64,000 bases of DNA, from NCBI GenBank assembly GCA_004794655.1, contig SMMW01000525.1, forward strand, positions 62,001-126,000, given 5' to 3'. Source of the stretch: Marisa cornuarietis. Taxonomy: Eukaryota > Mollusca > Gastropoda > Architaenioglossa > Ampullariidae. Both the position numbers and the translations under genes were made by a program. This document shows, in pieces, positions 1 through 9,499 of this stretch. Position 1 is the stretch's first letter; each line of letters opens with the position of its first letter. The notes beneath the pieces are model-generated. The model made no database searches. It was not told the DNA's origin and saw only the letters and a list, made by a program, of their open reading frames with translations.

Positions 1-905
1 GGCAACTGTCATTGTGGATAGACGTAGACGCTTACACGGCCGCCGCCTGTTTTCTATAGTCATTATGGATAACATTTACCGCACTGAGCCTGGTGGACTG
101 TGATGTAGACATCCTCGCTGCCAACACCAAAAAGGTGCTACTGACAACAGTCCAGGAAGTTCTAGGACGACAAAGGAACTAGAAACAGCCATGGGTCACG
201 AATGACATCCCAGACCTCTGTGACCAAATGAGGGCCATGAAGAAAGAAAAGAAAAGCAAACCCTAAGCAGTTTTCAAACACAGAGTAAACAATGCCATCA
301 AGAAAGGGATGAAGGCATCTAAGGAGAACTGGATCGAGAGCCAATCTCGGGACATAGAGGAATAAATGGCACGAGGTGACAACAAAATTCTAAGGACCCT
401 CACTAAGAAAGATCAGCAAAAGACCCCAGTCATCGGAGACAGCAATGGCAACCTTCTCACGGAAATCAATGATGTTCTTAACCGATGGATTGAGTTTTGT
501 AACTTCCGTATGACGACTTATGCCAGCTTCCTTCAAAACAACACACTACAGACAGTGAACCTGCAGACCTATCTATTCTACGGAAAGAAATCGGAGCTGT
601 ACATAGTCTCAAGAGAAGAAAGTCGTTGATAATGTGCCAGCTGAGCTGCCTAAGCAGGGTGAAAAGAAACTCCTTAGGCCATTACTGTCTTGTGCAAAAC
701 AGTCTGAGTACTCAAAGAATAGTTTATCAATGGACATGGTCACTAGTCATATCCTTCTTAAAAAACAGAAACCAGTGCCAGAACTGCAGAACAATAAACC
801 TTATAAGTCATTCATGCAAAGTCATGGTAAGGGTCATACAGAGCCCCATCAGCGCAACCTTTTTTTTTCATTTCTTTCTTTTTTTTTGCTTACAGTTTGT
901 TCACT
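1..905 (+). mobile_element. RTE-like LINE fragment (decayed)
   Basis: This is the endonuclease-to-RT linker and the start of the RT domain of a non-LTR retrotransposon. Around 366-480 a frame reads MARGDNK, then LTKKDQQK, then LLTEINDVLNRW. Near 720-830 the pieces SMDMVTSHIL, KKQKPVPELQNN and ISLISHSCKVMVRVI are spread over two frames, so the copy has frameshifts. The same family lies on the minus strand at 56.8-58.7 kb (MARGDNKKAYQLLKTLTK) and, very degraded, at 25.6-26.2 kb. The RT core is missing: homology stops near 860 and is followed by poly-T and an (AAT)n run. The clade is an inference from these motifs. Confidence 0.7.
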
Positions 906-917
906 TCAGAACCCTTA

Positions 918-941
918 ATAATAATAATAATAATAATAACG
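918..941. repeat. (AAT)n microsatellite
   Basis: About seven AAT/ATA units directly follow the LINE fragment. It may be the element's simple-repeat tail. Confidence 0.8.
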
Positions 942-1250
942 ACAGAAATAAAGCTATAAGCTTGTAAATTGTTTGATTGGGGGCCATCTTGGATCGTTTC
1001 TTTGGCAACTAATTGCGTCGCATGTATGAAACACATTTGCAGTTTTATTCCATTGCCATTACAAGCACTGATGCTGGCCTACAAAGTGTAATCACTGAAA
1101 AAAGTAACAAGGAATAAATACACAGTGCACTTATACAATAGAGAGAAGAAGTGAAGAGGAAGTAGAGTAAACACTCGACCAATAGACTGCTGTCAATACA
1201 TGGGCTCGCATGTTGTGTGCCAGTTGTCTTACCTGCCGTCAAAAGTCGTC

Positions 1251-1553
1251 TAAAGGCCCTGGTAAAAGGTAAAAAAGGTAAAGGTCATCCTATAACTCTT
1301 TCAGGTCGTGGGGGAGTGAGGTGTTAGAGACCCCACTTTTCTCGGGGCCAGCTTTTACATGAGGGTGGTGCCAATCTCCTTCTCCCTCGCTGCCTTACCT
1401 TCCCCAACCCTCTATGGAGTCAGGTACCCATTCCCGTCAGCTGGGTCGACTGGGAAAGAATGTTGCGCTTATCCGGAATTAAACCAGCGCGCTCTAGGTT
1501 CGGACGCCAGCGCTCTAACCACTCGGTCATCAGCTTCCCATTAAAGGCCCTGG
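1251..1553 (-). mobile_element. SINE-1 copy 1 (tRNA-derived), with 12-bp TSD
   Basis: Read on the minus strand, the element starts near 1541 with a tRNA-like head. It has an A-box-like GACCGAGTGGTTAGAGC and a B-box-like GGTTTAATTCC, then a conserved body, and ends in an ACCTTT-rich tail. The 12-bp sequence TAAAGGCCCTGG flanks it exactly at 1251-1262 and 1542-1553, a target-site duplication. Two further copies lie at 17.61 kb and 31.45 kb on the plus strand. The head resembles a class-II (Ser/Leu-type) tRNA, which is an inference. It is not a functional tRNA gene. Confidence 0.9.
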
Positions 1554-2140
1554 AGACCTCGCCGTTGTCAATGCCCCGCTCCTTGGGCGCCATTCGTCCG
1601 GTCTTGCTAGGCTTCTATTCCTAACTACTGCAATATTGTCTGTCATGCTAACCATCCTGTAATGAATCCATCTCAAACTGTTTACAGTACCTCTATCCCT
1701 TCAACCTTAAATCATTACTTCACGCTCTACTCTTGTACTTTATGTTGTTCAGTGTGTCTGTACGTATCTCACCCTCCAACGTCTGTTATTTAACAAACAC
1801 CAAAGGTATATTAACCAGTATGGACTAACTAAGAACTGTTAAAGGGAAAGAGAGCAATTAGTAGTGGACTGTCTTTAGAAACAGTGTCCACGAAAAACTT
1901 GTTTTAATGCACGTTTCAGTACACGCCTTCATATGTTGAGACCTTTGACTTTTATTATTTGCGAGGTAAATGTTGATAATATTATTTTTTCCCCTAAAAT
2001 CCAGTTCTATTACAAGACGGGCTCTCAAACAACCTGAGGAGAAATAAAAAGTCACAGAACTGCTAGTGCACTTTAAAATGGACAGAAGTGAGCTCGACAC
2101 TAATGATGTGAGTTAAACAAATGTCCCGAGAGCCGATTGA
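1554..2140. other. No gene recognised
   Basis: AT-rich sequence with no convincing exon, RNA gene or repeat. An acceptor-like polypyrimidine-CAG is present on the minus strand near 2040. It could in principle serve the unplaced last exon of lectin gene A, but nothing confirms that. Confidence 0.5.
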
Positions 2141-2149
2141 ACTGCCACT

Positions 2150-2440
2150 CCTGCTGCAAGAACAGAAGAAACATCTGCACCGTGTTTGCTGCCTGTGGGC
2201 GGATGGGATGAAGGTGGAGGTCGCAGGATTCCTCAGACGTGCATGATGGGATCCTGTAGATCAACGCGATGACCAATCAAAACGCTGGAATTTCTTGATT
2301 GAATATGTATGTCCTTCATCACGAAGCAGCATTGAACAGCACGGAACTTTGTCAGGACCATTTTAGAGTTCTGTTGTAACACAACATTGTATTTCCCTGT
2401 TAGTTTGATAATGAAAGAGTCAATGTGCAAGCACTGCTGA
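2150..2440 (+). repeat. Diverged repeat flanking gene A, copy 1
   Basis: Shares a block with 4680-5070 in the same orientation: a TGTGGGYGGATGGGATGAAGG core, then a diverged CAATGACCA/CGATGACCA stretch, then a TTTCCTGTTARTTTGATAAT-like stretch. The copies are clearly related but divergent. No coding potential was recognised. Confidence 0.6.
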
Positions 2441-2699
2441 CTACACTTTCTGTGTGCTAGCGGCGTAAGTCTTCAACTCTTCACTTGAGAACCGCCTGTA
2501 GACTGATACTACATGTATCCTAACTCTCTTATGCCAGTACTCTTGTTTAAGCAACGACCTGTAACGCTAAACCTTTATTTACTCGTAGTGAGTCAAACAT
2601 TATAATTTACAAGAAAACTTTCTTCAGTCTTGATGTAAATTTCTGTTGCTTTTGTAAAAAAGGAAGTATGACTCATTTTACTTGTAGTAGGTATGATTA

Positions 2700-4304
2700 T
2701 TACATGACATTTTTGTGTTGATTTGTGCTGGACGATTTTTGTCTGGAATTGTTCTGCAGAAAAAATAGAAAAACGGTAGAAAGACCTTTGAGCATCTCAC
2801 TTTTTTCACAGATGAACCAGAGTTCTGTGCTGCAATGTTCGTCATTCCAGCCTTTGGATACTCTGACGAACGCTGCACAGTCCTCTTTACCATTATAATC
2901 GTCTGGTTGACCTGCTATCCACTTAGTATAGGTCACTTGTTCTCCACTGCTGCCTAATACCCACGTACCCTCGTGAACTAGATCGTTGATTCCGATCATC
3001 GCCTTACCAACTGGAAAATGACATGGAAAACTGTCATCAACACGGTCACGTGCTTTACACGGCATCATTGACTTGATGGTTAGATTTAGATGATGGTAAT
3101 GGTATAGTGCACTAGACAGAATGAGAGAAGTATTTTACATTGTGGTGTTAGTGTGGTGTTAGTGTCTTTCACGAGTTAATGGCTTTGTTTCCATTTCATT
3201 CCATTGCCAGTGCTGCTCATTGTCGGCCTTTTCTTACAATTTGTTCTGGCAAAACAATGGACTGATAGGAGTTCTCAATTTCAACTCACCTAAATAAGGC
3301 TTTTTCTTCTTATGTCAAATTTATTTGGAAATTCTATATATTGAATGTATGTTTTACTTAAAATTATTTAAATATGCTTAAATTTTCTTACCCTGTTTTG
3401 ACTCAAGGATACTAAGAATGAACGCATTTTCCTCTTCAGAGTTGATTTCTACAAGTTCAGCATTGAACTCATTGCAGATCAGCTGAAAAAAAGCATTCTC
3501 TGTACAAAATTCACAAAGTATTGGCAATCTTAAGATTAAATTTAATTACGAGAACAATTTCCTTTTGCAGCAATATTCTGTATTACTCAGTAACCTTAGT
3601 ATTCTATATTCCACATAAACACTAATTATAAACAAACTTATGTTGTTTGATTTTCATCAAACAATGTAAAAACTGAATGTGAAACTGTTAGTGTTTTTAA
3701 CTATTACATACATCAAATGAAATAAATAGTGATAAATGACATTACTTTTAGATTTTCTTTTCTTTTGAAGATTGGAGCTGTGTCTTTCGTCACTTTTTTT
3801 TCTCGACACATTTTTTGGTCTGTCATGTGACTGCATCGAAATGTGTAAATTTCTCCTTTTCTTTCTAAGTATTACTTTTAAACTGACATTGTGACTGTAA
3901 ATTTGAAAAAAATATGCATTTTACCATTGCTTCTGCATATGAGAGAAGCTGGGAAATCAAGGCATAGCAGCTGCCATGGAAGCTATTCCAGCCATTTGGG
4001 CAGCCGGCTGTTGCTGTATAACAAACTAACGCCAGTTAATATTTCAACCACATAACGGCAACATTTACAACACACGGAGCCATCAACAAAAACTGTGAAG
4101 ATACCTTAAAACAAAATATTAGAGTTTAAAATATAGAACTTGTGTATCTCTTAAGAAAAAGAAAGGTGAAAACATTTACCTAACATTGAATACATGTAAA
4201 ATGTAATCAACTTAATTAAGTATCCGTCTGTTACCTGCCGAGAACTTGAGAGCAGACATAAGGATGAGGGCTAAAGAAGTGGATGTCAGCATTATTCCTG
4301 ACAT
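2700..4304 (-). CDS. Lectin gene A: secreted C-type lectin (QPD type)
   Basis: Predicted secreted, probably calcium-dependent sugar-binding lectin. Model: complement(join(2700..3010, 3392..3482, 3925..4013, 4235..4304)), 561 bp, 186 aa. The ATG at 4304 opens a hydrophobic signal peptide (MSGIMLTSTSLALILM). Exon 2 carries CPNGW and SCYAL, exon 3 LVEINS. Exon 4 carries MIGINDLVHEGTW, the site-2 motif QPD (galactose-type in well-studied C-type lectins), WND and a final WFICEK. All introns are GT-AG and reading phase is kept (1, 0, 1). A good GTGAGA donor at 2800, in the same place as in genes E-H, suggests exon 4 really ends at 2801 and an unplaced last exon follows. The final 33 or so residues to 2700 may then be intron read-through. 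No TATA box was seen upstream. Confidence 0.88.
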
Positions 4305-4309
4305 TTCTT

Positions 4310-4675
4310 GAAGCACTTTCAGCACTGACAGTAAGGATGGTAGTCACTCAAATATTTGTTCATCCGTAAAAGACTCAACGCGACTAATAAAGATAACATT
4401 GTGACATTGAGATACGATTATCTGAAGATAACTTGTGATTAATATTACATCCTATTTTTGACATCATGATAAAGTTGTCTAACGTACTCATAGGAAAAAG
4501 TAAACTACTGGCTACAAGCTACAAATGTGACCATTTATACGGTAACATGAGTTTTATCATTCGACAGTAAGGTGTTGTTGCTAATGCACTTTGAAATCTA
4601 CAAAACTGTAGGTGGCACAAATGATACAATTGTCCATAGAGCATGTTTAGGAGTGGCCTCCACCTCCTGATGCAA
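4310..4675. other. Upstream region of gene A, nothing recognised
   Basis: AT-rich 5' flank of gene A. It lacks the TATA-like CTATAAAT seen just before the start codons of genes E-H. No other feature was seen. Confidence 0.4.
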
Positions 4676-4679
4676 AAGA

Positions 4680-5070
4680 GGAACAACTGGACCATGTTGA
4701 CTGTCTGTGGGTGGATGGGATGAAGGTGGGTATCAGGTTGTCTCAAACGCGCTCCATGGAAGCCGTCAGATGAACACAATGACCAGTCACAACAGTAGAA
4801 TTACTTTTGCTGCAAGATGTCTTTTACCACGAAATGTGAACTGGCATTTAGCAAAACGGATCTTTGGATTATTACAGACTTCTTTCTTTAACATTACAGT
4901 GAATTCCCCTGAGGATAAAGTGAGCGTAAGAACTGTTTTACTAAAGTAAGTTTCTTTTTCTGCGCTCCATTATCAACCCCGCTCCTAGGACTGCTACCTC
5001 CTGTATTAGTTTCTGCACTAAAAGTATTTTCCTGTTAAGTTGATAATCATGGAATCAATTTGACAAAAAA
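4680..5070 (+). repeat. Diverged repeat flanking gene A, copy 2
   Basis: Direct-orientation relative of 2150-2440, with the same GTGGATGGGATGAAGGTGG core and a TTCCTGTTAAGTTGATAATC end. It is longer than copy 1 owing to an internal insertion between about 4830 and 5025. Confidence 0.6.
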
Positions 5071-5134
5071 ATGATAAAATACACTCAGATGACGCTAATC
5101 ACTTTTCCTGTCTCATGCAACTCAACTGCTGTGC

Positions 5135-5135
<1 letters not shown>

Positions 5136-5178
<43 letters not shown>
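5136..5178. repeat. (GT)n microsatellite
   Basis: Uninterrupted GT run of about 43 bp. Confidence 0.97.
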
Positions 5179-5179
<1 letters not shown>

Positions 5180-5181
<2 letters not shown>

Positions 5182-6317
5182 AAAAAGAGAGAGACAGAGA
5201 TATAGAATAAGTTAGTCATAGTCAATAAAAATACTCTAAAACGCATCGACTCTGAGGATTATCCTTGTGAATACTTTGGGGAGGGAGGACTATTTCTCTC
5301 GGTAGGTCCAGCTGTTTAGAACCAACAGGTGGCTGAAGACACATCGTGTCTGTAGTCTATACTTAGTTTTGTGGGAGATTTCTATGTATGACTTCAAATG
5401 TAAAGAAGGGTTAGGAGGAAGGGTCACGGTAAGAGGAAGGGTCACGAAATAAGTGAATTTCTTCCTTGGTCGAGTGAGTATGACAATGACAATGACAATT
5501 CTTTATTAACGAGAGGTAAATAAGCGAAAGGGTACTTTTTTTATTTAGCCCTCACCCAGTAGGGGGAAAAAATAAACAAATAATTAAAAGAATGCAAAAA
5601 CAATTGGTAATAAACATGATAACATCAAATAAGTAATCAAATAAGTAAGAGAGAGAGGAGAGAGGTTTAATGTATATATGTAAATCACCTGAAAAACATA
5701 GTTTCAGTTTGCTTACATAAAGCGAACAAAACATGTGTCAGTATTTTGAACAGTAACGTTTGTGCTTGGTGGTCAAAGAAACAACCCAGTGGTCAAATTA
5801 CGAACTTGTATTACTGGGCTGCTTGCAGACGATTTTTTCAGTTAAGTTAGTATGCAGTAACAGTTTTCTTCTGTTTATGTTTGTTTTACTAACAGGGTAA
5901 GGCACTAAAAATCATACAAATATTGATTGTTATGTTCTCTTTGTTACTTGAAATGATGTCGCGTGCTGTATTTTATCATCATGCAAAATATAGTACAGTG
6001 TGAACAATTAGAAGTACCCGTTGCCAAGGGAAAACCTAGTGGAATCGCTGATAATCTTTGAACCCGCTTTTCTCAAAAAGGCCGCCACCGTCCTCGCACA
6101 CTTCAAACCGTCATAACTCACTCAATGTCAGGGCTAGAAGAACAACTCTGGCATCAAAAGAAAGGTCAGAATCTGTACTTTTTAAGAATATGCAAATTGG
6201 CGTATCTCAAATGTCCGAATTAAAACTCATTTCGTCGTGGAGGGTCACATTTGCTTCTTTATGTTAAGCAAACAATAAAAGAAAAAAATCTATTGTGTCA
6301 TGTATCACTGTTATTAG
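5180..6317. other. No gene recognised
   Basis: Contains a short (GACAAT)n-like run near 5470-5500, followed by TTCTTTATTAACGAGAGG and an A-rich stretch to 5590. This could be the 3' end of an unidentified element. The rest shows no exon or RNA gene. Confidence 0.4.
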
Positions 6318-6352
6318 TTATTGACTGTGTCATTGTTGTTGTTGTTGTTGTT

Positions 6353-6797
6353 GTCTTTGAAAGGGAAAGTGCTTCCACCGAAAGGCGATTTCGCACTGTG
6401 GAGGGGGGGGCAAGGGGGGAGCAGAGGGGGAAGCTGGAGGTGGTGGTGGTAAGGAAGGGAAGGGACCGGGAGAAGGGTTGTTGTTCTCTTTCGCGCAGGT
6501 GTTGTTTACTGGTGTTGGTGCCCTCTGCCATCTGTAGTGCCGTGCTCTTATGTCCTGTAGGCCTGCCAAGCCCGCAGAGGTGGCGTACTCTCCAGGTTGC
6601 CGGATCTCTGAGGTTGCCCTATTTCTATATCCTAGACTTAGTTTGAGGACTTATTCAAGTTGTTTTTATACTGATTTGAAGAATAATGTTATGCTAGCAA
6701 GCTCATTTGTTCAGATATATCCTAATCTATGGGTTATTGTTTCAGTTATCAGAGTTTCCCAGGGGGAGGAGCTATTTAGTCATACCCTTTTATCTGT
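6353..6797 (-). other. 3' UTR of the I-like LINE
   Basis: Lies between the end of ORF2 and the (CAA)n tail. The terminal ~50 nt (6353-6402), read on the minus strand, contain CGGTGGAAGCACTTT. This closely matches the 3' end of SINE-2 at 39.82-39.86 kb and 49.67-49.72 kb. It also has G-rich tracts near 6403-6470. Confidence 0.75.
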
Positions 6798-7058
6798 TTA
6801 TATGAGCTTAGCATGAGGGTGGCTTGTCACCATTGTTACTACTAATGACAGTATAGTATGCCACTGCTCTTTTGGTGGGTTAAGACAGTTGTTAATGTTC
6901 AGTGCCAGCCTATGTTTATTTAAGACCTGTCTTAATTCTTCTCTTTCTTCTTTGTTTTCATGACATTCCAAAAGCACATGTGGGGTGCTAAGCCTATCCC
7001 CACATATGCATGTTATAGGGTCTTTGTATTTAATTAAATATTCTCCACTTAGCCTCAT
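6798..7058 (-). CDS. LINE ORF2, C-terminal zinc-binding segment
   Basis: C-terminal end of ORF2 after the RNase H domain. It begins KITRMRLSGEYL and holds a CCHC-type motif (CICGDRLSTPHVLLEC), typical of the tail of I/R1/Jockey-group proteins. It is out of frame with the RNase H segment. The break lies near 7075-7085 in a run of C residues (GGCCCCGCC on the coding strand), consistent with a one-base loss. A break in assembly cannot be excluded. Confidence 0.8.
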   Translation of the reverse strand: MRLSGEYLIKYKDPITCICGDRLSTPHVLLECHENKEEREELRQVLNKHRLALNINNCLNPPKEQWHTILSLVVTMVTSHPHAKLI

Positions 7059-7063
7059 TCTAG

Positions 7064-7792
7064 TTATCTTAGACTGGCGGGGCCTACTTGAATTAAAAAA
7101 AGTAGCGTATTACTGGGTTGGTCATCTACCAGTCGCCTAGTTCCTTTACCTTCAGTTTTATATTTCTCCTGCCATCTTGTTTGTATTGCTGGTTTTATGG
7201 CTATTCTTCTCTCAGTTGGTGAAATAGAGATGTTTAGGGGGGTGACTTTAGGACTGCTACTCTGCTTTACAGCCAGTTTCGCTAGTTTGTCAGCTTTCTC
7301 GTTTCCTTGAATCCCAATATGGGAGGGGACCCAAAGGAACCTGACGTCTCCGTTTTCCTTGTTAATTTTATTTATGAGGGACAGTATCTCATATACAATG
7401 TCTATTCTGTTGGATGATTGGTTTTTAAGTGCCTGGAGTGCTGACAGGGAGTCCGATAGTATAAGGAATTGTCGTTGTTCAGTGTCTCTCAGCTTGAGTT
7501 GTGTCGTCTCAAGAGCTGTCTGTATAGCAGTCATCTCGGCTGTGAAGATTGACGTGTGGGTTGGGAGTTTGATTGAAAGGGTCATGTTGTCAGGAGAATA
7601 GATTCCCAGCCCGGTTATTTGCGCTTCAGGGTCGTGGGAGCCATCCGTATAGATTTGTGTATAGTCCTTGTAGGTGGTGCTCAGTTTAAGTTTGATCTCT
7701 GAGGTGATTTGGTAATGGTGGCTTTCTTTGTTGTATTTGGTGAGGTCAGTGTCTATTTGTGGTCGCGGAAGTGTCCAAGGTGGAGTTTGCAT
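7064..7792 (-). CDS. LINE ORF2, RNase H domain segment
   Basis: Ribonuclease H domain that would remove the RNA strand during element copying. The four acidic/His landmarks are present in order: IYTDGSHDPEA, FTAEMTAIQ, LILSDSLSAL and WVPSHIGIQGNEKAD. The segment overlaps the RT reading frame at 7746-7792, so a frameshift falls near 7790-7830. The true protein is continuous with the RT segment upstream. It ends in a frame break after LFLIQVGPASL. Confidence 0.88.
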   Translation of the reverse strand: MQTPPWTLPRPQIDTDLTKYNKESHHYQITSEIKLKLSTTYKDYTQIYTDGSHDPEAQITGLGIYSPDNMTLSIKLPTHTSIFTAEMTAIQTALETTQLKLRDTEQRQFLILSDSLSALQALKNQSSNRIDIVYEILSLINKINKENGDVRFLWVPSHIGIQGNEKADKLAKLAVKQSSSPKVTPLNISISPTERRIAIKPAIQTRWQEKYKTEGKGTRRLVDDQPSNTLLFLIQVGPASLR

Positions 7793-9470
7793 GTTGGTGT
7801 GTGGGTAGGGTAATTGCCGTTTCTGCTCCTTTTGTGTTTTCTATATGTTGGGTGTGTTGTTGAATAGTGGGTTGTGGGGTGGGGCGGCCCGTTCTGTGTC
7901 TGTGGGGTTGTATGTGGATCTGTCGGACTGGGTGGTCGGTAGGGAAACACTGCGTCTTATAGTAGTAGTTGGCTGTCCTCTCCTTGATAATCAGGTCTAT
8001 TGGTTTTTGTCCCGTCTCTGCCAATACCGACAGGTTTGGAGTGTGCGAAGGTACACCCAACACTACTTTTAATGCTCCGGCCTGGACTGACTGGAGTTTA
8101 GCTATGTGGTTTGACCTCAGGTGAACTAGGAGTGGGGCTGCATAAAGCAGCTTTGACATTACATGGGCTTGGTATAGGTTAAGAAGGGATTTTGGGTGGG
8201 TGCCCCAGTTGTTACCACTTACTACTCTCATTAGGTTAATTCCCTTTTTGGCAGCTTTCGTTATTTTATCTACATAGGGGGACCAGTTTGTTTTATCCGA
8301 GAAAATTACTCCTAAGAATTGTACCTGGGAGCTATAGTTAATGGTTTGTTGTTTTAGTTTTAGTTTGGGATATTCCATCTTCTGGTTTGGTTTTTTAAAT
8401 ATTATCGCCTGGGTTTTGGGGGCTGATAATTTAAAGCCATTATATTTTAACCAGTTTGCTACTTCATGGAGGTCCTCTTGGATCTTGTCAATTCCTATGA
8501 TTTTAGGTATCTCGGGGTTGTTTGTTTTACGTATTTCTACTTTTCCTAGGAGGGAGGTGTCGTCTGCAAACTGTTTGACTTTTACGTGCTTTACACATTT
8601 GGGGAGGTCTGCGATCATTATGTTAAACAATAATGGACTGAGGACGCTCCCCTGGGGCACTCCATTATCAAGCAGCACCTCTTTAGACGTCTGGTTTTCC
8701 ACTCTTATTGCTATTTTCCTGTTTGACAGGAAGGATCGAACTAATTGGACGATTTTGTTTGGAGTGCCTATGCGGTAGAGTTTCTGGAGCAGACCTTCAT
8801 GCCAGAGCATGTCGAAGGCTTTCTCAATGTCCAAGAACACTCCACACAGGTTCACTCTTTTTTCGGTATGAGCGTTAATTATTTCCTGCTGTAAGGCTGT
8901 TATATGATCCATCGTACTACGTTTTTCCCTAAACCCACTCTGTTCTGGGGGTAGAATGTTGTTTACTTCGCAGTAGTAGTTTAATCTGCATTTGATTATT
9001 GTTTCAAACGTCTTGCCTAACTGCAAGGTGAGCGCTATTGGTCTGTAGCTAGCAGGGGATGTCTTTTCCTTACCTGGTTTGGGGATTGGGACCACTGTAG
9101 CCATTTTCCACATGCTGGGGAGTGAGCTTTTATCGAGAATTTCATTAAAAGGCTCTAAAATATGAAGTTTAGTTTTATGATGACATTTTTGCAGCATTTC
9201 GTAGGTGATGAGGTCTGGGCCTGGAGCTGATCCCGGCCTTTTAGTTGTTAGGGCCTGCTCAAGCTCTTCCTGAGTTATTTTTTCTGTTAATTTAAAAGGG
9301 TCCTGTTGGTTTAAAGGGGGTAGAAAGTCTCGTTCGGCCTGTTCCCTATGTAATTTGAAGTCCGGGTCTAGATTATAGTCTGCGCTAGCATCTTGGAATT
9401 GTTGCGCTAAGAGGTTAGCTTTTTCTTGGTTTGTTTCATACTTTAAACCATCTTTCAACAAGGTTGGCAT
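7746..9470 (-). CDS. LINE ORF2, reverse transcriptase segment
   Basis: Reverse transcriptase with the expected motif order: SYRPIALTLQLGKTFE, FLDIEKAFDMLWHEGLL, NGVPQGSVLSPLLFN and the catalytic FADD in VKQFADDTSLLG. The frame is open upstream of the first ATG (KVKYLNQGPRST). It joins the endonuclease segment through a -1 shift in an A-run (TGGAAAAGGTAAAA on the coding strand, about 9495-9512). The last ~20 residues are an out-of-frame tail past the next break. Confidence 0.92.
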   Translation of the reverse strand: MPTLLKDGLKYETNQEKANLLAQQFQDASADYNLDPDFKLHREQAERDFLPPLNQQDPFKLTEKITQEELEQALTTKRPGSAPGPDLITYEMLQKCHHKTKLHILEPFNEILDKSSLPSMWKMATVVPIPKPGKEKTSPASYRPIALTLQLGKTFETIIKCRLNYYCEVNNILPPEQSGFREKRSTMDHITALQQEIINAHTEKRVNLCGVFLDIEKAFDMLWHEGLLQKLYRIGTPNKIVQLVRSFLSNRKIAIRVENQTSKEVLLDNGVPQGSVLSPLLFNIMIADLPKCVKHVKVKQFADDTSLLGKVEIRKTNNPEIPKIIGIDKIQEDLHEVANWLKYNGFKLSAPKTQAIIFKKPNQKMEYPKLKLKQQTINYSSQVQFLGVIFSDKTNWSPYVDKITKAAKKGINLMRVVSGNNWGTHPKSLLNLYQAHVMSKLLYAAPLLVHLRSNHIAKLQSVQAGALKVVLGVPSHTPNLSVLAETGQKPIDLIIKERTANYYYKTQCFPTDHPVRQIHIQPHRHRTGRPTPQPTIQQHTQHIENTKGAETAITLPTHQHANSTLDTSATTNRH

Positions 9471-9499
9471 TGTGGACCTGGGGCCCTGATTAAGATATT

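Noticed and set aside
2700..2800. C-terminal extension of gene A as real protein
   Set aside because: Not fully rejected, but a GTGAGA donor at the position used in the paralogues makes intron read-through more likely.
8341..8778. 145-codon plus-strand open frame
   Set aside because: Antisense shadow of the LINE reverse transcriptase.
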